This document shows, piece after piece, positions 1 through 6,472 of a stretch of DNA of 16,481 nt. Within the stretch, counting starts at the first letter, position 1; each line of letters opens with the position of its first letter. The stretch spans positions 1 to 16,481 of the forward strand of contig JBDTVG010000008.1 of assembly GCA_040007395.1 (NCBI GenBank), read 5' to 3'. A program made the translations under genes and the position numbers. The DNA comes from DATGFK01 sp040007395 (GTDB taxonomy: Bacteria; Chloroflexota; Anaerolineae; Aggregatilineales; UBA2796). The notes beneath the pieces were generated by a model, which did no database searches, was not told the origin of the DNA, and saw nothing but the letters and a program-made list of their open reading frames with translations.

Positions 1-9
1 GGAGGAAAA

Positions 10-1006
10 GTTTCAATCCCCCACTGAGGATTATCGATACTTAGACGCCAAACTTTCGGTTGAAGATCTCTCTTCTCTTCGGGTTTCAATCCCCCACTGA
101 GGATTATCGATACTTAGACATGATGAACAAGAAAATCGTAAAGGTCTTTCTTCTATTGTTTCAATCCCCCACTGAGGATTATCGATACTTAGACCGAACA
201 CATCAAGGCAGGAGTTACTCGTCTGGATTTGTTTCAATCCCCCACTGAGGATTATCGATACTTAGACCTAATTACTGGCATGCAGATGTATCAGTGGTCA
301 AAGGTTTCAATCCCCCACTGAGGATTATCGATACTTAGACAGGCGACTCTGTCTGCGTCGATTACGACCGAGTAGTGTTTCAATCCCCCACTGAGGATTA
401 TCGATACTTAGACAAAACGGAAAGACTATAGCTTTGAAACACAGAGCGAGTTTCAATCCCCCACTGAGGATTATCGATACTTAGACCTTTCCACCTACAA
501 AGATGGTGAGAAGCGCTGTTTCGTTTCAATCCCCCACTGAGGATTATCGATACTTAGACAGATTCGGCGACTCGCGAAGTTCAACACTCGTCTAAAGTTT
601 CAATCCCCCACTGAGGATTATCGATACTTAGACACGTATGCTCCGGAGTAGGCTAGCAATAATTTTTTGTTTCAATCCCCCACTGAGGATTATCGATACT
701 TAGACTCGATGGATGGGTGCTGTCGAGTGATGTCAGGATAAAGTTTCAATCCCCCACTGAGGATTATCGATACTTAGACCAAGCAGTAAGGACCGGGGAG
801 AGGTTAGGCGACTACCTGGTTTCAATCCCCCACTGAGGATTATCGATACTTAGACTTCTACTGAAATTCGTCCGGGATTTGGTCGCGGAGTCACGTTTCA
901 ATCCCCCACTGAGGATTATCGATACTTAGACCCCACTAGCACGTCGGTCTCAACGGCAACGTTGGCTCCGTTTCAATCCCCCACTGAGGATTATCGATAC
1001 TTAGAC
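10..1006 (-). CRISPR. CRISPR array 1, 14 repeats, open at left edge
   Basis: Fourteen identical 37-bp repeats start at 10, 83, 158, 231, 304, 377, 450, 523, 597, 669, 743, 819, 895 and 970. They are separated by 13 complete spacers of 35-39 bp, and bases 1-9 are the end of a further spacer, so the array continues beyond the window. Read on the minus strand each repeat ends in ATTGAAAC, the usual 3' end of Cas6-processed type I/III repeats. This and the promoter-bearing leader on the right give leftward transcription. The transcript can fold AATCCTC/AGTG/GGGGATT (7-bp stem with one G-U pair, 4-nt loop) just before the GAAAC tail. All copies here are identical, as expected near a leader. The type is not fixed by the repeat alone; type III is inferred from the RT and Cas6. 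Confidence 0.98.
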
Positions 1007-1226
1007 CCTATTTCACAATGACATCAATATTACACCCTAGCGCTTTTTAGCGCAAGTTTACGCATCAACTTGATCGGCTTGCGGGCTGCACGAAAATACA
1101 CGCTTTTTTCGTGCATAGTCGGCTTCACAATGACGGTCAGCGGGCAGCTTTCGAGGGTGACTTCTCGCGTTAACGCTCACAACCGCACGCGAGCGCGTTT
1201 TGCGGCTCGTTTGTGAAAATTGACCG
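1007..1226 (-). promoter_or_regulatory. Leader of CRISPR array 1
   Basis: This stretch is shared with the leader of array 2 (8481-8699). Positions 1008-1132 match 8482-8606 with few substitutions, and a second block at about 1190-1225 (ending TTGTGAAAATTGACC) matches 8664-8699, with a diverged centre between them. It contains the promoter at 1027-1055. It also has an inverted repeat, TGCACGAAAA at 1087-1096 and TTTTCGTGCA at 1106-1115. An 11-bp direct repeat TTCACAATGAC occurs at 1012-1022 and 1124-1134. Conservation of leader blocks at two separate arrays suggests shared integration signals and shared transcription control. No gene is seen in 1007-1392 on the minus strand. Confidence 0.9.
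1027..1055 (-). promoter_or_regulatory. Predicted pre-crRNA promoter of array 1
   Basis: On the minus strand there is a TTGCGC -35 (1050-1055), a 17-bp spacer and a TAATAT -10 (1027-1032). Transcription would start near 1019-1020, about 13 nt before the first repeat. The same elements with the same 17-bp spacing occur at array 2 (8501-8529), which supports the call. Confidence 0.65.
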
Positions 1227-1298
1227 TCCACGATCTCATAGGCGCTGCCCCTCGACTGAGCTTGTCCGCTTCTTCAAAATAAGGTCTCTCCCGCAGTT

Positions 1299-1336
1299 AG
1301 TGAGTTGATTCATAGGATTCTATGAATCGACTCACT
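1299..1336. promoter_or_regulatory. 16-bp inverted repeat, candidate operator or attenuator
   Basis: Arms AGTGAGTTGATTCATA (1299-1314) and TATGAATCGACTCACT (1321-1336) pair at 15 of 16 positions around a 6-nt loop. The element lies between leader 1 and the first gene of the adaptation operon. A convincing T-run is missing (only TTTAC follows), so a protein-binding site or mRNA leader hairpin is as likely as a terminator. The operon promoter is probably nearby in 1225-1390, but I see no box pair good enough to name. Confidence 0.5.
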
Positions 1337-1392
1337 TTACGACCGACCCACTCTTCTTTACGCTGTAGATGCCAGTAAGTGATGGAGGAGAA

Positions 1393-1482
1393 ATGGTCAA
1401 AACGTGTTTGAGTGGGTGTCTGTATTTGCTGTTGTGTTCGTGTTTGTTGACCGCTGTTTTGTTGCTGCTACTGCGGCACTAG
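1393..1482 (+). CDS. 29-aa single-pass membrane peptide
   Basis: I do not recognise this small ORF as a named family. An ATG at 1393 is preceded by a strong Shine-Dalgarno (GGAGGAG, 1384-1390, 2 nt before the start codon at the nearest edge). The frame is open to TAG at 1480-1482. The product starts MVKTC and is then almost entirely hydrophobic (residues about 9-27, rich in Leu with four Cys in all), ending RH, so it would form one membrane helix with a short charged tail. It ends 15 bp before the GTPase gene, whose own Shine-Dalgarno (AGGAGGTG) lies between them, so the two are probably co-transcribed. It could alternatively be a leader peptide. Translation is inferred from the ribosome site, frame and position only. 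Confidence 0.5.
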   Translation: MVKTCLSGCLYLLLCSCLLTAVLLLLLRH

Positions 1483-1497
1483 TTCAGGAGGTGACTG

Positions 1498-2472
1498 ATG
1501 TTTGAGTCGTTATGGTCGGAGGCTCAAAATGCCTTGTACAACTTTCAACACGGCTTTACCGGAAATGCCTTGCACGAGATACGACCCGACAAGATCAGCA
1601 TTGCCGGACCGCGAGGCTGCGGTAAACGCACCTTGTACAACAATGTGATGGGCTGGCGTGGGATTACGCTGGAGGGTGCCGAAGAATCGCCAGTCCACGA
1701 TCTCGGCTTGTTCAGCATTGTCACGCTGTCCACCGACATCTACGCGATGGATAACATCGTTTACCAGCTTGAGGACAGCAGCTTGGTCGTGTATATGCTG
1801 GATGGCGCGGTTGGGCTGCGTCAGGAAGATTTACAATGGATCGCCCGACTGCGATCCCGACAGGCACCGCTGGTTATCGTGCTGAACAAGATAGATTGCA
1901 TCAATCGGGTAGATCTGGTACAGCAGGAACTGGAAGCACAGTTGTCGCTGCCCGTGCTGCCCATCCGCGCCAACAAACCCGAAGATGTCCAGTCTATTTT
2001 TATTCCGGGGCTACTGAAGGCTTGCCCGGAGGTGATCGTTCCGTTGGCGGCGCAAGTCATCGGCCTGCGCCAGCAAGCCGCGATGCGAGTTATTCGACAA
2101 GCGGCGATGGTCAGCCTGATCACGAGTCTGGAACCCGTCCCGCTGATCGACTTGTCGGTCTTAACGGGCGTGCAGATCTATATGGTCAACCGACTGTTCG
2201 CGCTATACAACGTTGGTTCCGGCGCTCAGGCACGCTGGGAGATCGGCGCAACGGTAGCAGTTGGGTTACTCATCCGCTATATCGCGGAGACTCTCGCCAA
2301 GTTCGTGCCGTATGGTGGCTGGGTCGTTTCGGGATTGATCGGCGCGTCCGGGACATGGTTGGTCGGCATGGCGGCGTTGACACATCTTGAGGCCCAAGCG
2401 ACCCACTTACCGCTGTCGGATCATTTACGAGCACAGGTGCGCTATGCCTTACAGCGTCGTTCTTCACACTGA
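1498..2472 (+). CDS. GTPase with C-terminal DUF697-like hydrophobic domain
   Basis: This 324-residue protein has an N-terminal TRAFAC/Era-like G domain and a C-terminal helical, hydrophobic DUF697-like region (about residues 180-300) that probably associates with membrane. The P-loop is GPRGCGKRT (37-45): the Gly and Lys43 of GxxxxGK[ST] are present, but the next residue is Arg44 and a Thr follows one place later. The G4 motif NKID (130-133) is intact, and no clear G3 DxxG is seen, so hydrolysis may be weak. The ATG at 1498 follows AGGAGGTG. The 3' end overlaps the RT start by 29 bp, which indicates translational coupling with the adaptation genes. Its role is unknown; membrane tethering or nucleotide-dependent control of adaptation is inference. 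Confidence 0.75.
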   Translation: MFESLWSEAQNALYNFQHGFTGNALHEIRPDKISIAGPRGCGKRTLYNNVMGWRGITLEGAEESPVHDLGLFSIVTLSTDIYAMDNIVYQLEDSSLVVYMLDGAVGLRQEDLQWIARLRSRQAPLVIVLNKIDCINRVDLVQQELEAQLSLPVLPIRANKPEDVQSIFIPGLLKACPEVIVPLAAQVIGLRQQAAMRVIRQAAMVSLITSLEPVPLIDLSVLTGVQIYMVNRLFALYNVGSGAQARWEIGATVAVGLLIRYIAETLAKFVPYGGWVVSGLIGASGTWLVGMAALTHLEAQATHLPLSDHLRAQVRYALQRRSSH

Positions 2473-3340
2473 GCCACCGTCCGAAGCGTTGTTTTCTACG
2501 GACGCGCTGCGGCGGGCGTGGCAAGAGGTACGCCGCAATGGTCAAGCGGCGGGTATTGACCGGATGACGATGGCTCAGTTCGGGCAGCACCTTGATGGGG
2601 AACTGTCTAAACTGCGGGCGGAAGTCCTGGAAGGCACCTATCGCCCACAAAAGGCGCTGCGCTTTTACAAGGTCAAGCCTTCTGGGAAGAAACGCCCTCT
2701 CGTTCTCTGGGCAGTTCGCGACCGGGTGTTGCAGCGGACGGTGCATGATTTTCTGACCAGTGTGCTGGAGCCATTGTTCCTTGACTGTAGCTTTGGCTTT
2801 CGCCCCGGCAGAAACGTGACCGATGCGGTCGAGGTAGTTCGGCAATCCCTGACCGACAAGAAACAATGGATTGTCGATGCCGATATACGCGACTGCTTCG
2901 ACAGTATTCCAGCGCCGCTCATGCTGGCGCAAGTCCGCGGCGTTATTCACAGTGCGATTGTGATCCAGTTGATCGACCAGTGGCTCCATACGCCCATTGT
3001 AGGTGATCCCCGCGCCCTGACGGGCGTTTCGCAAGGCAATGTGCTGTCGCCACAATTGACCAATTTGTACCTGCACCGTTTTGATGAAATGGTCAGTGCG
3101 GCCCTGCCCGGAACCCAACTGGTGCGTTTTGCCGACGATTTCGTGATCTTGTGCAGCCGCAAAGTCGAGGCGCAGTGGGCGTTAGTTGCCGCTCGACATG
3201 CCCTAGCGACTCTGCGGCTGCAACTCAATGCCGAGAAAACCCGTGTGCTGCACGCTGATGAAGGATTCACTTTTCTAGGAACAGCGTTCCGAGGGACAGA
3301 AATATGCCAGTCGTCTACGTCAAAGAACAAGGTGCAGTAA
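2444..3340 (+). CDS. CRISPR-associated reverse transcriptase
   Basis: This is a group II intron-like reverse transcriptase domain of 298 residues. Motifs run in order: RT1/2 region with KVKPSGKKRPL (76-86) and FGFRPGRN (117-124), motif A ADIRDCFDSI with Asp147, motif B GVSQGNVLSPQLTN (194-207), motif C RFADD with Asp231 and Asp232, then LNAEKT (261-266) and FTFLG (275-279). All three catalytic aspartates are present. Motif B carries SQGN where the family usually has PQGG. There is no maturase, thumb extension or endonuclease; the protein stops soon after RT7, where RT-Cas1 fusions pass into Cas1. The ATG at 2444 is preferred over an upstream start at 2387 because it has AGGTG 4-8 nt upstream and the conserved region starts after it. 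It overlaps the GTPase by 29 bp and cas1 by 37 bp. The likely role is cDNA synthesis for spacer acquisition from RNA. Confidence 0.92.
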   Translation: MPYSVVLHTEPPSEALFSTDALRRAWQEVRRNGQAAGIDRMTMAQFGQHLDGELSKLRAEVLEGTYRPQKALRFYKVKPSGKKRPLVLWAVRDRVLQRTVHDFLTSVLEPLFLDCSFGFRPGRNVTDAVEVVRQSLTDKKQWIVDADIRDCFDSIPAPLMLAQVRGVIHSAIVIQLIDQWLHTPIVGDPRALTGVSQGNVLSPQLTNLYLHRFDEMVSAALPGTQLVRFADDFVILCSRKVEAQWALVAARHALATLRLQLNAEKTRVLHADEGFTFLGTAFRGTEICQSSTSKNKVQ

Positions 3341-4302
3341 TTCGTAAAGCCAATGAAGTGCTGTACGTCATGCAAAAGGATAAGCAGCTATTCGCGATTC
3401 CATTGGCTGATCTAGATCAACTGGTGCTGCTCGGCAATATCCAGCTTACCACCCAATCGGCGGTGGTGCTGATGCGGCACCGAGTGGATGTCATCTTCAT
3501 GAGCCAATATGGGAAATACCGGGGACGGCTGCTCACGTTAGAATCGAAGTTTGCCAAATTGCGGCATCAGCAGTTGCGGCTGTGTGACGACGAACCACGC
3601 TCGTTACAGGTCGCTCGAAACATTGTCATAGGCAAAATTGCTAACCAGCGAGTGGTCCTGCAACGCCGCGCTGGTGAAAATGTGGCCTTACGGCAAGCCC
3701 TCATCGGCATGGCCCGAATGGCTGATCAGGCTGACTCAGCGGGCGATCTCGACCAGTTGCGCGGCTATGAAGGCAAAGCCGCCGCCTTTTATTTCGGCGG
3801 GCTGCGTTCGTTTTTCGCGCCGGAGTGGGGCTTCCACGAACGCGCTTACTTCCCACCGCCTGATCCAGCCAATGCGTTGTTGAGTTTCACCTATACCCTG
3901 CTGCTCAAGGATGTCGAGGCTAAGATTCAGTTGGTTGGGTTAGACCCGTATCTGGGATTCTTTCATGCGCTGGGCTATGACCGTCCCGGTCTGGCATTGG
4001 ACATCATGGAAGAATTTCGCCCCTCGATTGCCGATATTGTCGTGATGAATCTGGTCCGCACTGGACAAATCACGCCCGCCGATTTTGAGCGCACCAATCT
4101 AGCTGAATTACCAGTTCGGATGACGCAAGCGGCGATGGAGAACGTGGTGGCTGCCTACGAAGACCGGATGGCTGATAAAGTTTTTCATCCACTTGCCAAT
4201 GGACAAACCGATTACCGCCGTGCCATCGAACTCCAAGTGCGGCAGATGGCGAATGTCATTCAGGGCGACGGCTCCGCTTACGAAGCCCTGACTATCCGAT
4301 GA
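3304..4302 (+). CDS. cas1: CRISPR integrase Cas1
   Basis: Cas1 is the metal-dependent integrase that, with Cas2, inserts protospacers at the leader-proximal repeat. The 332-residue protein has the usual N-terminal beta domain (MPVVYVKEQGAVIRK start) and helical C-terminal domain. Candidate metal ligands are Glu156 (RGYEGK), His221 (GFFHALGYDRPG) and Glu236/Glu237 with Asp233 (DIMEEFRP), so it looks active. The start is ATG 3304 with GAGG at 3291-3294. The first 37 bp overlap the RT gene in the -1 frame, so RT and Cas1 are separate, coupled polypeptides rather than the RT-Cas1 fusion known from many type III loci. No Cas6 domain is fused; cas6 is encoded separately at 8704. Confidence 0.97.
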   Translation: MPVVYVKEQGAVIRKANEVLYVMQKDKQLFAIPLADLDQLVLLGNIQLTTQSAVVLMRHRVDVIFMSQYGKYRGRLLTLESKFAKLRHQQLRLCDDEPRSLQVARNIVIGKIANQRVVLQRRAGENVALRQALIGMARMADQADSAGDLDQLRGYEGKAAAFYFGGLRSFFAPEWGFHERAYFPPPDPANALLSFTYTLLLKDVEAKIQLVGLDPYLGFFHALGYDRPGLALDIMEEFRPSIADIVVMNLVRTGQITPADFERTNLAELPVRMTQAAMENVVAAYEDRMADKVFHPLANGQTDYRRAIELQVRQMANVIQGDGSAYEALTIR

Positions 4303-4309
4303 GGGCAGC

Positions 4310-4561
4310 ATGACCAGACTGATTTCGGTTGGAAAGGGCGGCTTTGTCGAGGTTCAACAGATCGTCGCGGCTGGGCGTGCCAACTCATCACCCATCAAAC
4401 GATTGCTGAAGGTAGCAGGCATCGCCAAGATCGTCGATCTCACCTATGGGGAGCCGCGCCAGAGTGTGATTGTGCTGAACAACGGGTTTCTGGCAATCGT
4501 CAGTCTATCTCTCGAAGCGCTGGTCGATGCCATCGAGAAGGAGTGTATTGAAATTGAGTAA
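4310..4561 (+). CDS. DUF370/RemA-like small protein
   Basis: This 83-residue protein matches the DUF370 (RemA) pattern: a beta-rich start, SSPIKRLL (26-33) and DLTYGEPRQSVIVLNNG (43-59), followed by a C-terminal helix. RemA of Bacillus is a DNA-binding regulator that oligomerises. In RemA the segment after TYG is rich in Arg and contacts DNA; here it is EPRQ, so binding may differ. The start ATG 4310 has GAGGG at 4301-4305, and the gene lies 7 bp after the cas1 stop. It overlaps the next ORF if that starts at 4548. It may autoregulate the operon, help recognise leader DNA, or organise adaptation complexes; none of these is shown. The family call rests on motif recall. Confidence 0.7.
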   Translation: MTRLISVGKGGFVEVQQIVAAGRANSSPIKRLLKVAGIAKIVDLTYGEPRQSVIVLNNGFLAIVSLSLEALVDAIEKECIEIE

Positions 4562-5003
4562 CGAATTTGGGATGTTAATCATCTATGCGGACGGAGCCAT
4601 TGGTGGGTCAACGGCAGGAGCCGGAGCCGTTGTACAAGACAGGCGCGGGCAAGTGCTGGCCCTCGCAAATCGAACCCTGCCGCGCATGACCAACAATGAA
4701 GCCGAATATGCGGGACTCCTCTTGGGATTAGAAATGGCGCTGCGCTTGGCGGCGGGCACTCACACCGTACAGATTGAAGTGCGGCTGGACAGTGAAATCG
4801 TCGTGTATCAAATGTCAGGGCGCTTTGCAGTCAACAGTGCCGCTCTGAAGCGCCTGCATCGTGAGGCGTGCCAGCGGGCGAGAAATATGACTAATCTCAG
4901 CTATCGCCATATCCCGCGTGAGGCCAACCGTATCGCTGACGCGCTGGCAGGGGAAGCCGCCGCAGGCCGACTGTGGTGGCTGGAAAAGGAGGATAAAACC
5001 TGA
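4548..5003 (+). CDS. Ribonuclease HI in adaptation operon
   Basis: RNase HI cuts the RNA strand of RNA-DNA hybrids. All four acidic active-site residues are visible: Asp15 (YADGA), Glu53 (TNNEAEY), Asp81 (RLDSEI) and Asp131 (NRIADALA), numbered from a TTG start at 4548. Length (151 aa) is normal for a stand-alone RNase H. TTG 4548 or TTG 4554 is preferred because AAGGAG lies at 4538-4543; ATG 4527 (158 aa) and ATG 4572 are alternatives with poorer ribosome sites. It overlaps the DUF370 gene by 14 bp, and its TGA overlaps the cas2 ATG by one base (5003). Placement between cas1 and cas2 together with an RT suggests removal of template RNA during spacer cDNA synthesis, which is inferred. A genome copy for housekeeping use would not normally sit here. 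Confidence 0.9.
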   Translation: MKLSNEFGMLIIYADGAIGGSTAGAGAVVQDRRGQVLALANRTLPRMTNNEAEYAGLLLGLEMALRLAAGTHTVQIEVRLDSEIVVYQMSGRFAVNSAALKRLHREACQRARNMTNLSYRHIPREANRIADALAGEAAAGRLWWLEKEDKT

Positions 5004-5278
5004 TGTTCTGGGTGGTCTGTTATGACATCGTTGATGATCGGCGGCGACGGCGGGTCATGAAGACACTGGAAGGCTTTGGGCGACGGGTGCAGTACAGCGT
5101 CTTCGAGTGTGACTTGGACAACCTCAAGATCCTGCGCCTAGAAATGATGCTGCGGCGTGTCATTGATGAGCAAGAGGACAACATTCGGTTTTACCCAATG
5201 AACGAAGCTGATTTACAAAAGGTCAAGCTGCTCGGCAACGCCATACTCGAACGGATAAAAGGCCATTACGTGGTCTGA
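5003..5278 (+). CDS. cas2: CRISPR adaptation protein Cas2
   Basis: Cas2 dimerises and bridges two Cas1 dimers in the integration complex. The 91-residue product has the ferredoxin-like Cas2 signature: MFWVVCYDIVDD with the conserved Asp8, then RRVQYSVFECDLD (27-39) and a C-terminal strand region with IRFYPM. The start ATG 5003 shares a base with the RNase H stop and has AAGGAGG at 4986-4992. No fused nuclease or other domain is present. It probably acts with Cas1, the RT and RNase H encoded just upstream. Confidence 0.96.
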   Translation: MFWVVCYDIVDDRRRRRVMKTLEGFGRRVQYSVFECDLDNLKILRLEMMLRRVIDEQEDNIRFYPMNEADLQKVKLLGNAILERIKGHYVV

Positions 5279-5298
5279 TAAAGGAGAGAGAAAACGCG

Positions 5299-5841
5299 AT
5301 GAACACCAATTCACAAGGCTTTGACCTCGGCAAGCTGGCGCAGGATAGCGCCCCAGAAGATAGCAACACGGAATTCATCAACTCAGAAGTGACGACGCTA
5401 GCGTCCGCAACGCCAGCCTACGCCATTGTTCAAAATCAGGATTTGGCGTGGGTTGAAGCAACTCAGGGGTTACAGCGCGGCCTGATCCGCTCGTTGCAAG
5501 ACTACAAGACCACATGGACAGGACGACGCATGATCAGCACCCAGCGCGAACGGATGCTGGCTGAAGTGACCGAACACTATGTCAACTATCTGAAAGAAGA
5601 AGCGCGGATGGCTTCACAGGCTGCCTTGCAGGCTCGCGATTCACTGTTGCGGCAGGAACTCGCCAAGCTACGGGCTAAGCTGTTTGTCGAACTGGCGGAT
5701 ATTACTGGCTCTGCTGTCGTCGAAATTGAACGGCTGGCGCAAGGCTTTACCAACAAGCTGAGTTCACCGATGATCCAACAAGCCTATGCCCGCTTTGTGA
5801 TAAGCAAAATTCTTGCGCTGCTTGAGCAGTCTGAGAAGTAA
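5299..5841 (+). CDS. Unknown helical protein of adaptation operon
   Basis: I do not recognise a family. The 180-residue product has a polar, probably disordered first 40 residues, then long charged helices (about 60-180) rich in Ala, Leu, Glu, Gln and Arg with coiled-coil character. No signal peptide, membrane segment or catalytic motif is visible. AAGGAG at 5281-5286 precedes ATG 5299, 21 bp after cas2. Spacing and strand place it in the adaptation operon. It may be a structural partner of the following membrane-anchored coiled-coil protein. Candidates such as a scaffold or a nucleic-acid-binding accessory are guesses. Confidence 0.8.
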   Translation: MNTNSQGFDLGKLAQDSAPEDSNTEFINSEVTTLASATPAYAIVQNQDLAWVEATQGLQRGLIRSLQDYKTTWTGRRMISTQRERMLAEVTEHYVNYLKEEARMASQAALQARDSLLRQELAKLRAKLFVELADITGSAVVEIERLAQGFTNKLSSPMIQQAYARFVISKILALLEQSEK

Positions 5842-5856
5842 TCTGGGAGGCCATCT

Positions 5857-6405
5857 ATGGAAGTGACACTGAGTATCTTCAAAACGCTGGATCAGATCTC
5901 CCACTGGGGTGTAGACAATATCGTGGTGCTGCTGATTATCGGGAGTTTGGCGCTGGCTGGTCTGATATTCCTACGCACGAACCGTATCCGACCGGATCGC
6001 GTAGAAAGAGTCTTCTCTCGCGCTGGCGTAAAGTTTAACCCCCGCCAAGCCGACCACCTGCGGCAGGAAATCACCAAGATTGCGCTGGATACCGAATTCA
6101 AGCAAGCCATTGATGAAAATCGGCAGGCCACCGAACTGGCGGCACTTCACCGGGAGAAGGAACGCATTTTGAGTTTGGTACAGAATACGCCGGGAGTCGT
6201 CAAAGAAGTAGGTCAAGCTCTACACGAGATAGAGCAGGCTTACGAGCGTGGAATGCGAACCGTCAAGAGCGAACAAGCGCGGGAAGGCTTGCGCTTGACC
6301 GCCGAAAAACAGATTAACGATGTTCTGGTTTCGGTGGGGCGCAAACAGGACCTGCCTGAATTTTGCCTCAATGGGAAATCGCCCAGCAAAACGCCGGACA
6401 GTTAA
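5857..6405 (+). CDS. Membrane-anchored coiled-coil protein, last gene of operon
   Basis: I do not recognise a family. The 182-residue product has one clear transmembrane helix (about residues 22-40, VVLLIIGSLALAGLIFL) followed by TNRIRPDR, which by the positive-inside rule puts the long C-terminal part in the cytoplasm. Residues about 50-160 are charged helices suited to a coiled coil. GGGAGG at 5845-5850 precedes ATG 5857, and the gap to the upstream gene is 15 bp. It is the last gene before a terminator at 6440. With the GTPase and the 29-aa peptide it is one of three membrane-linked products in this operon. Confidence 0.8.
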   Translation: MEVTLSIFKTLDQISHWGVDNIVVLLIIGSLALAGLIFLRTNRIRPDRVERVFSRAGVKFNPRQADHLRQEITKIALDTEFKQAIDENRQATELAALHREKERILSLVQNTPGVVKEVGQALHEIEQAYERGMRTVKSEQAREGLRLTAEKQINDVLVSVGRKQDLPEFCLNGKSPSKTPDS

Positions 6406-6439
6406 GCCTGTTTGACCTCAAATGCTGTATCGTCTATCT

Positions 6440-6463
6440 GCCCCCAGCAATGGGGGCTTTGTT
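6440..6463 (+). terminator. Rho-independent terminator of adaptation operon
   Basis: The sequence is a perfect 7-bp GC-rich stem (GCCCCCA / TGGGGGC) with a GCAA tetraloop, followed by TTTGTT. It lies 34 bp after the last + strand gene and just before the 3' end of the convergent TPR gene. In the opposite direction there is no T-run, so it mainly stops rightward transcription. Confidence 0.85.
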
Positions 6464-6472
6464 ATATTGACA

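Noticed and set aside
31..248. Open reading frames across array 1 on both strands
   Set aside because: They read through repeats and spacers with the same translated unit recurring; they are by-products of a stop-free repeat frame.
1836..2390. Overlapping frame inside the GTPase gene
   Set aside because: It is a shadow frame rich in Arg, Gly and Thr with no recognisable motifs.
2270..3118. Long 282-codon frame opposite the RT gene
   Set aside because: It overlaps two genes whose products have clear motifs, has a low-complexity basic composition and resembles no family.
2444..3340. RT as part of a group II intron
   Set aside because: No maturase/thumb X domain or endonuclease follows, no intron domain V-like structure was noticed, and the gene overlaps cas1 and the GTPase.
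3262..3340. Programmed -1 frameshift producing an RT-Cas1 fusion
   Set aside because: The frame relation fits -1, but the best candidate, T TTT CTA, fails at the second codon, and cas1 has its own ATG and ribosome site.
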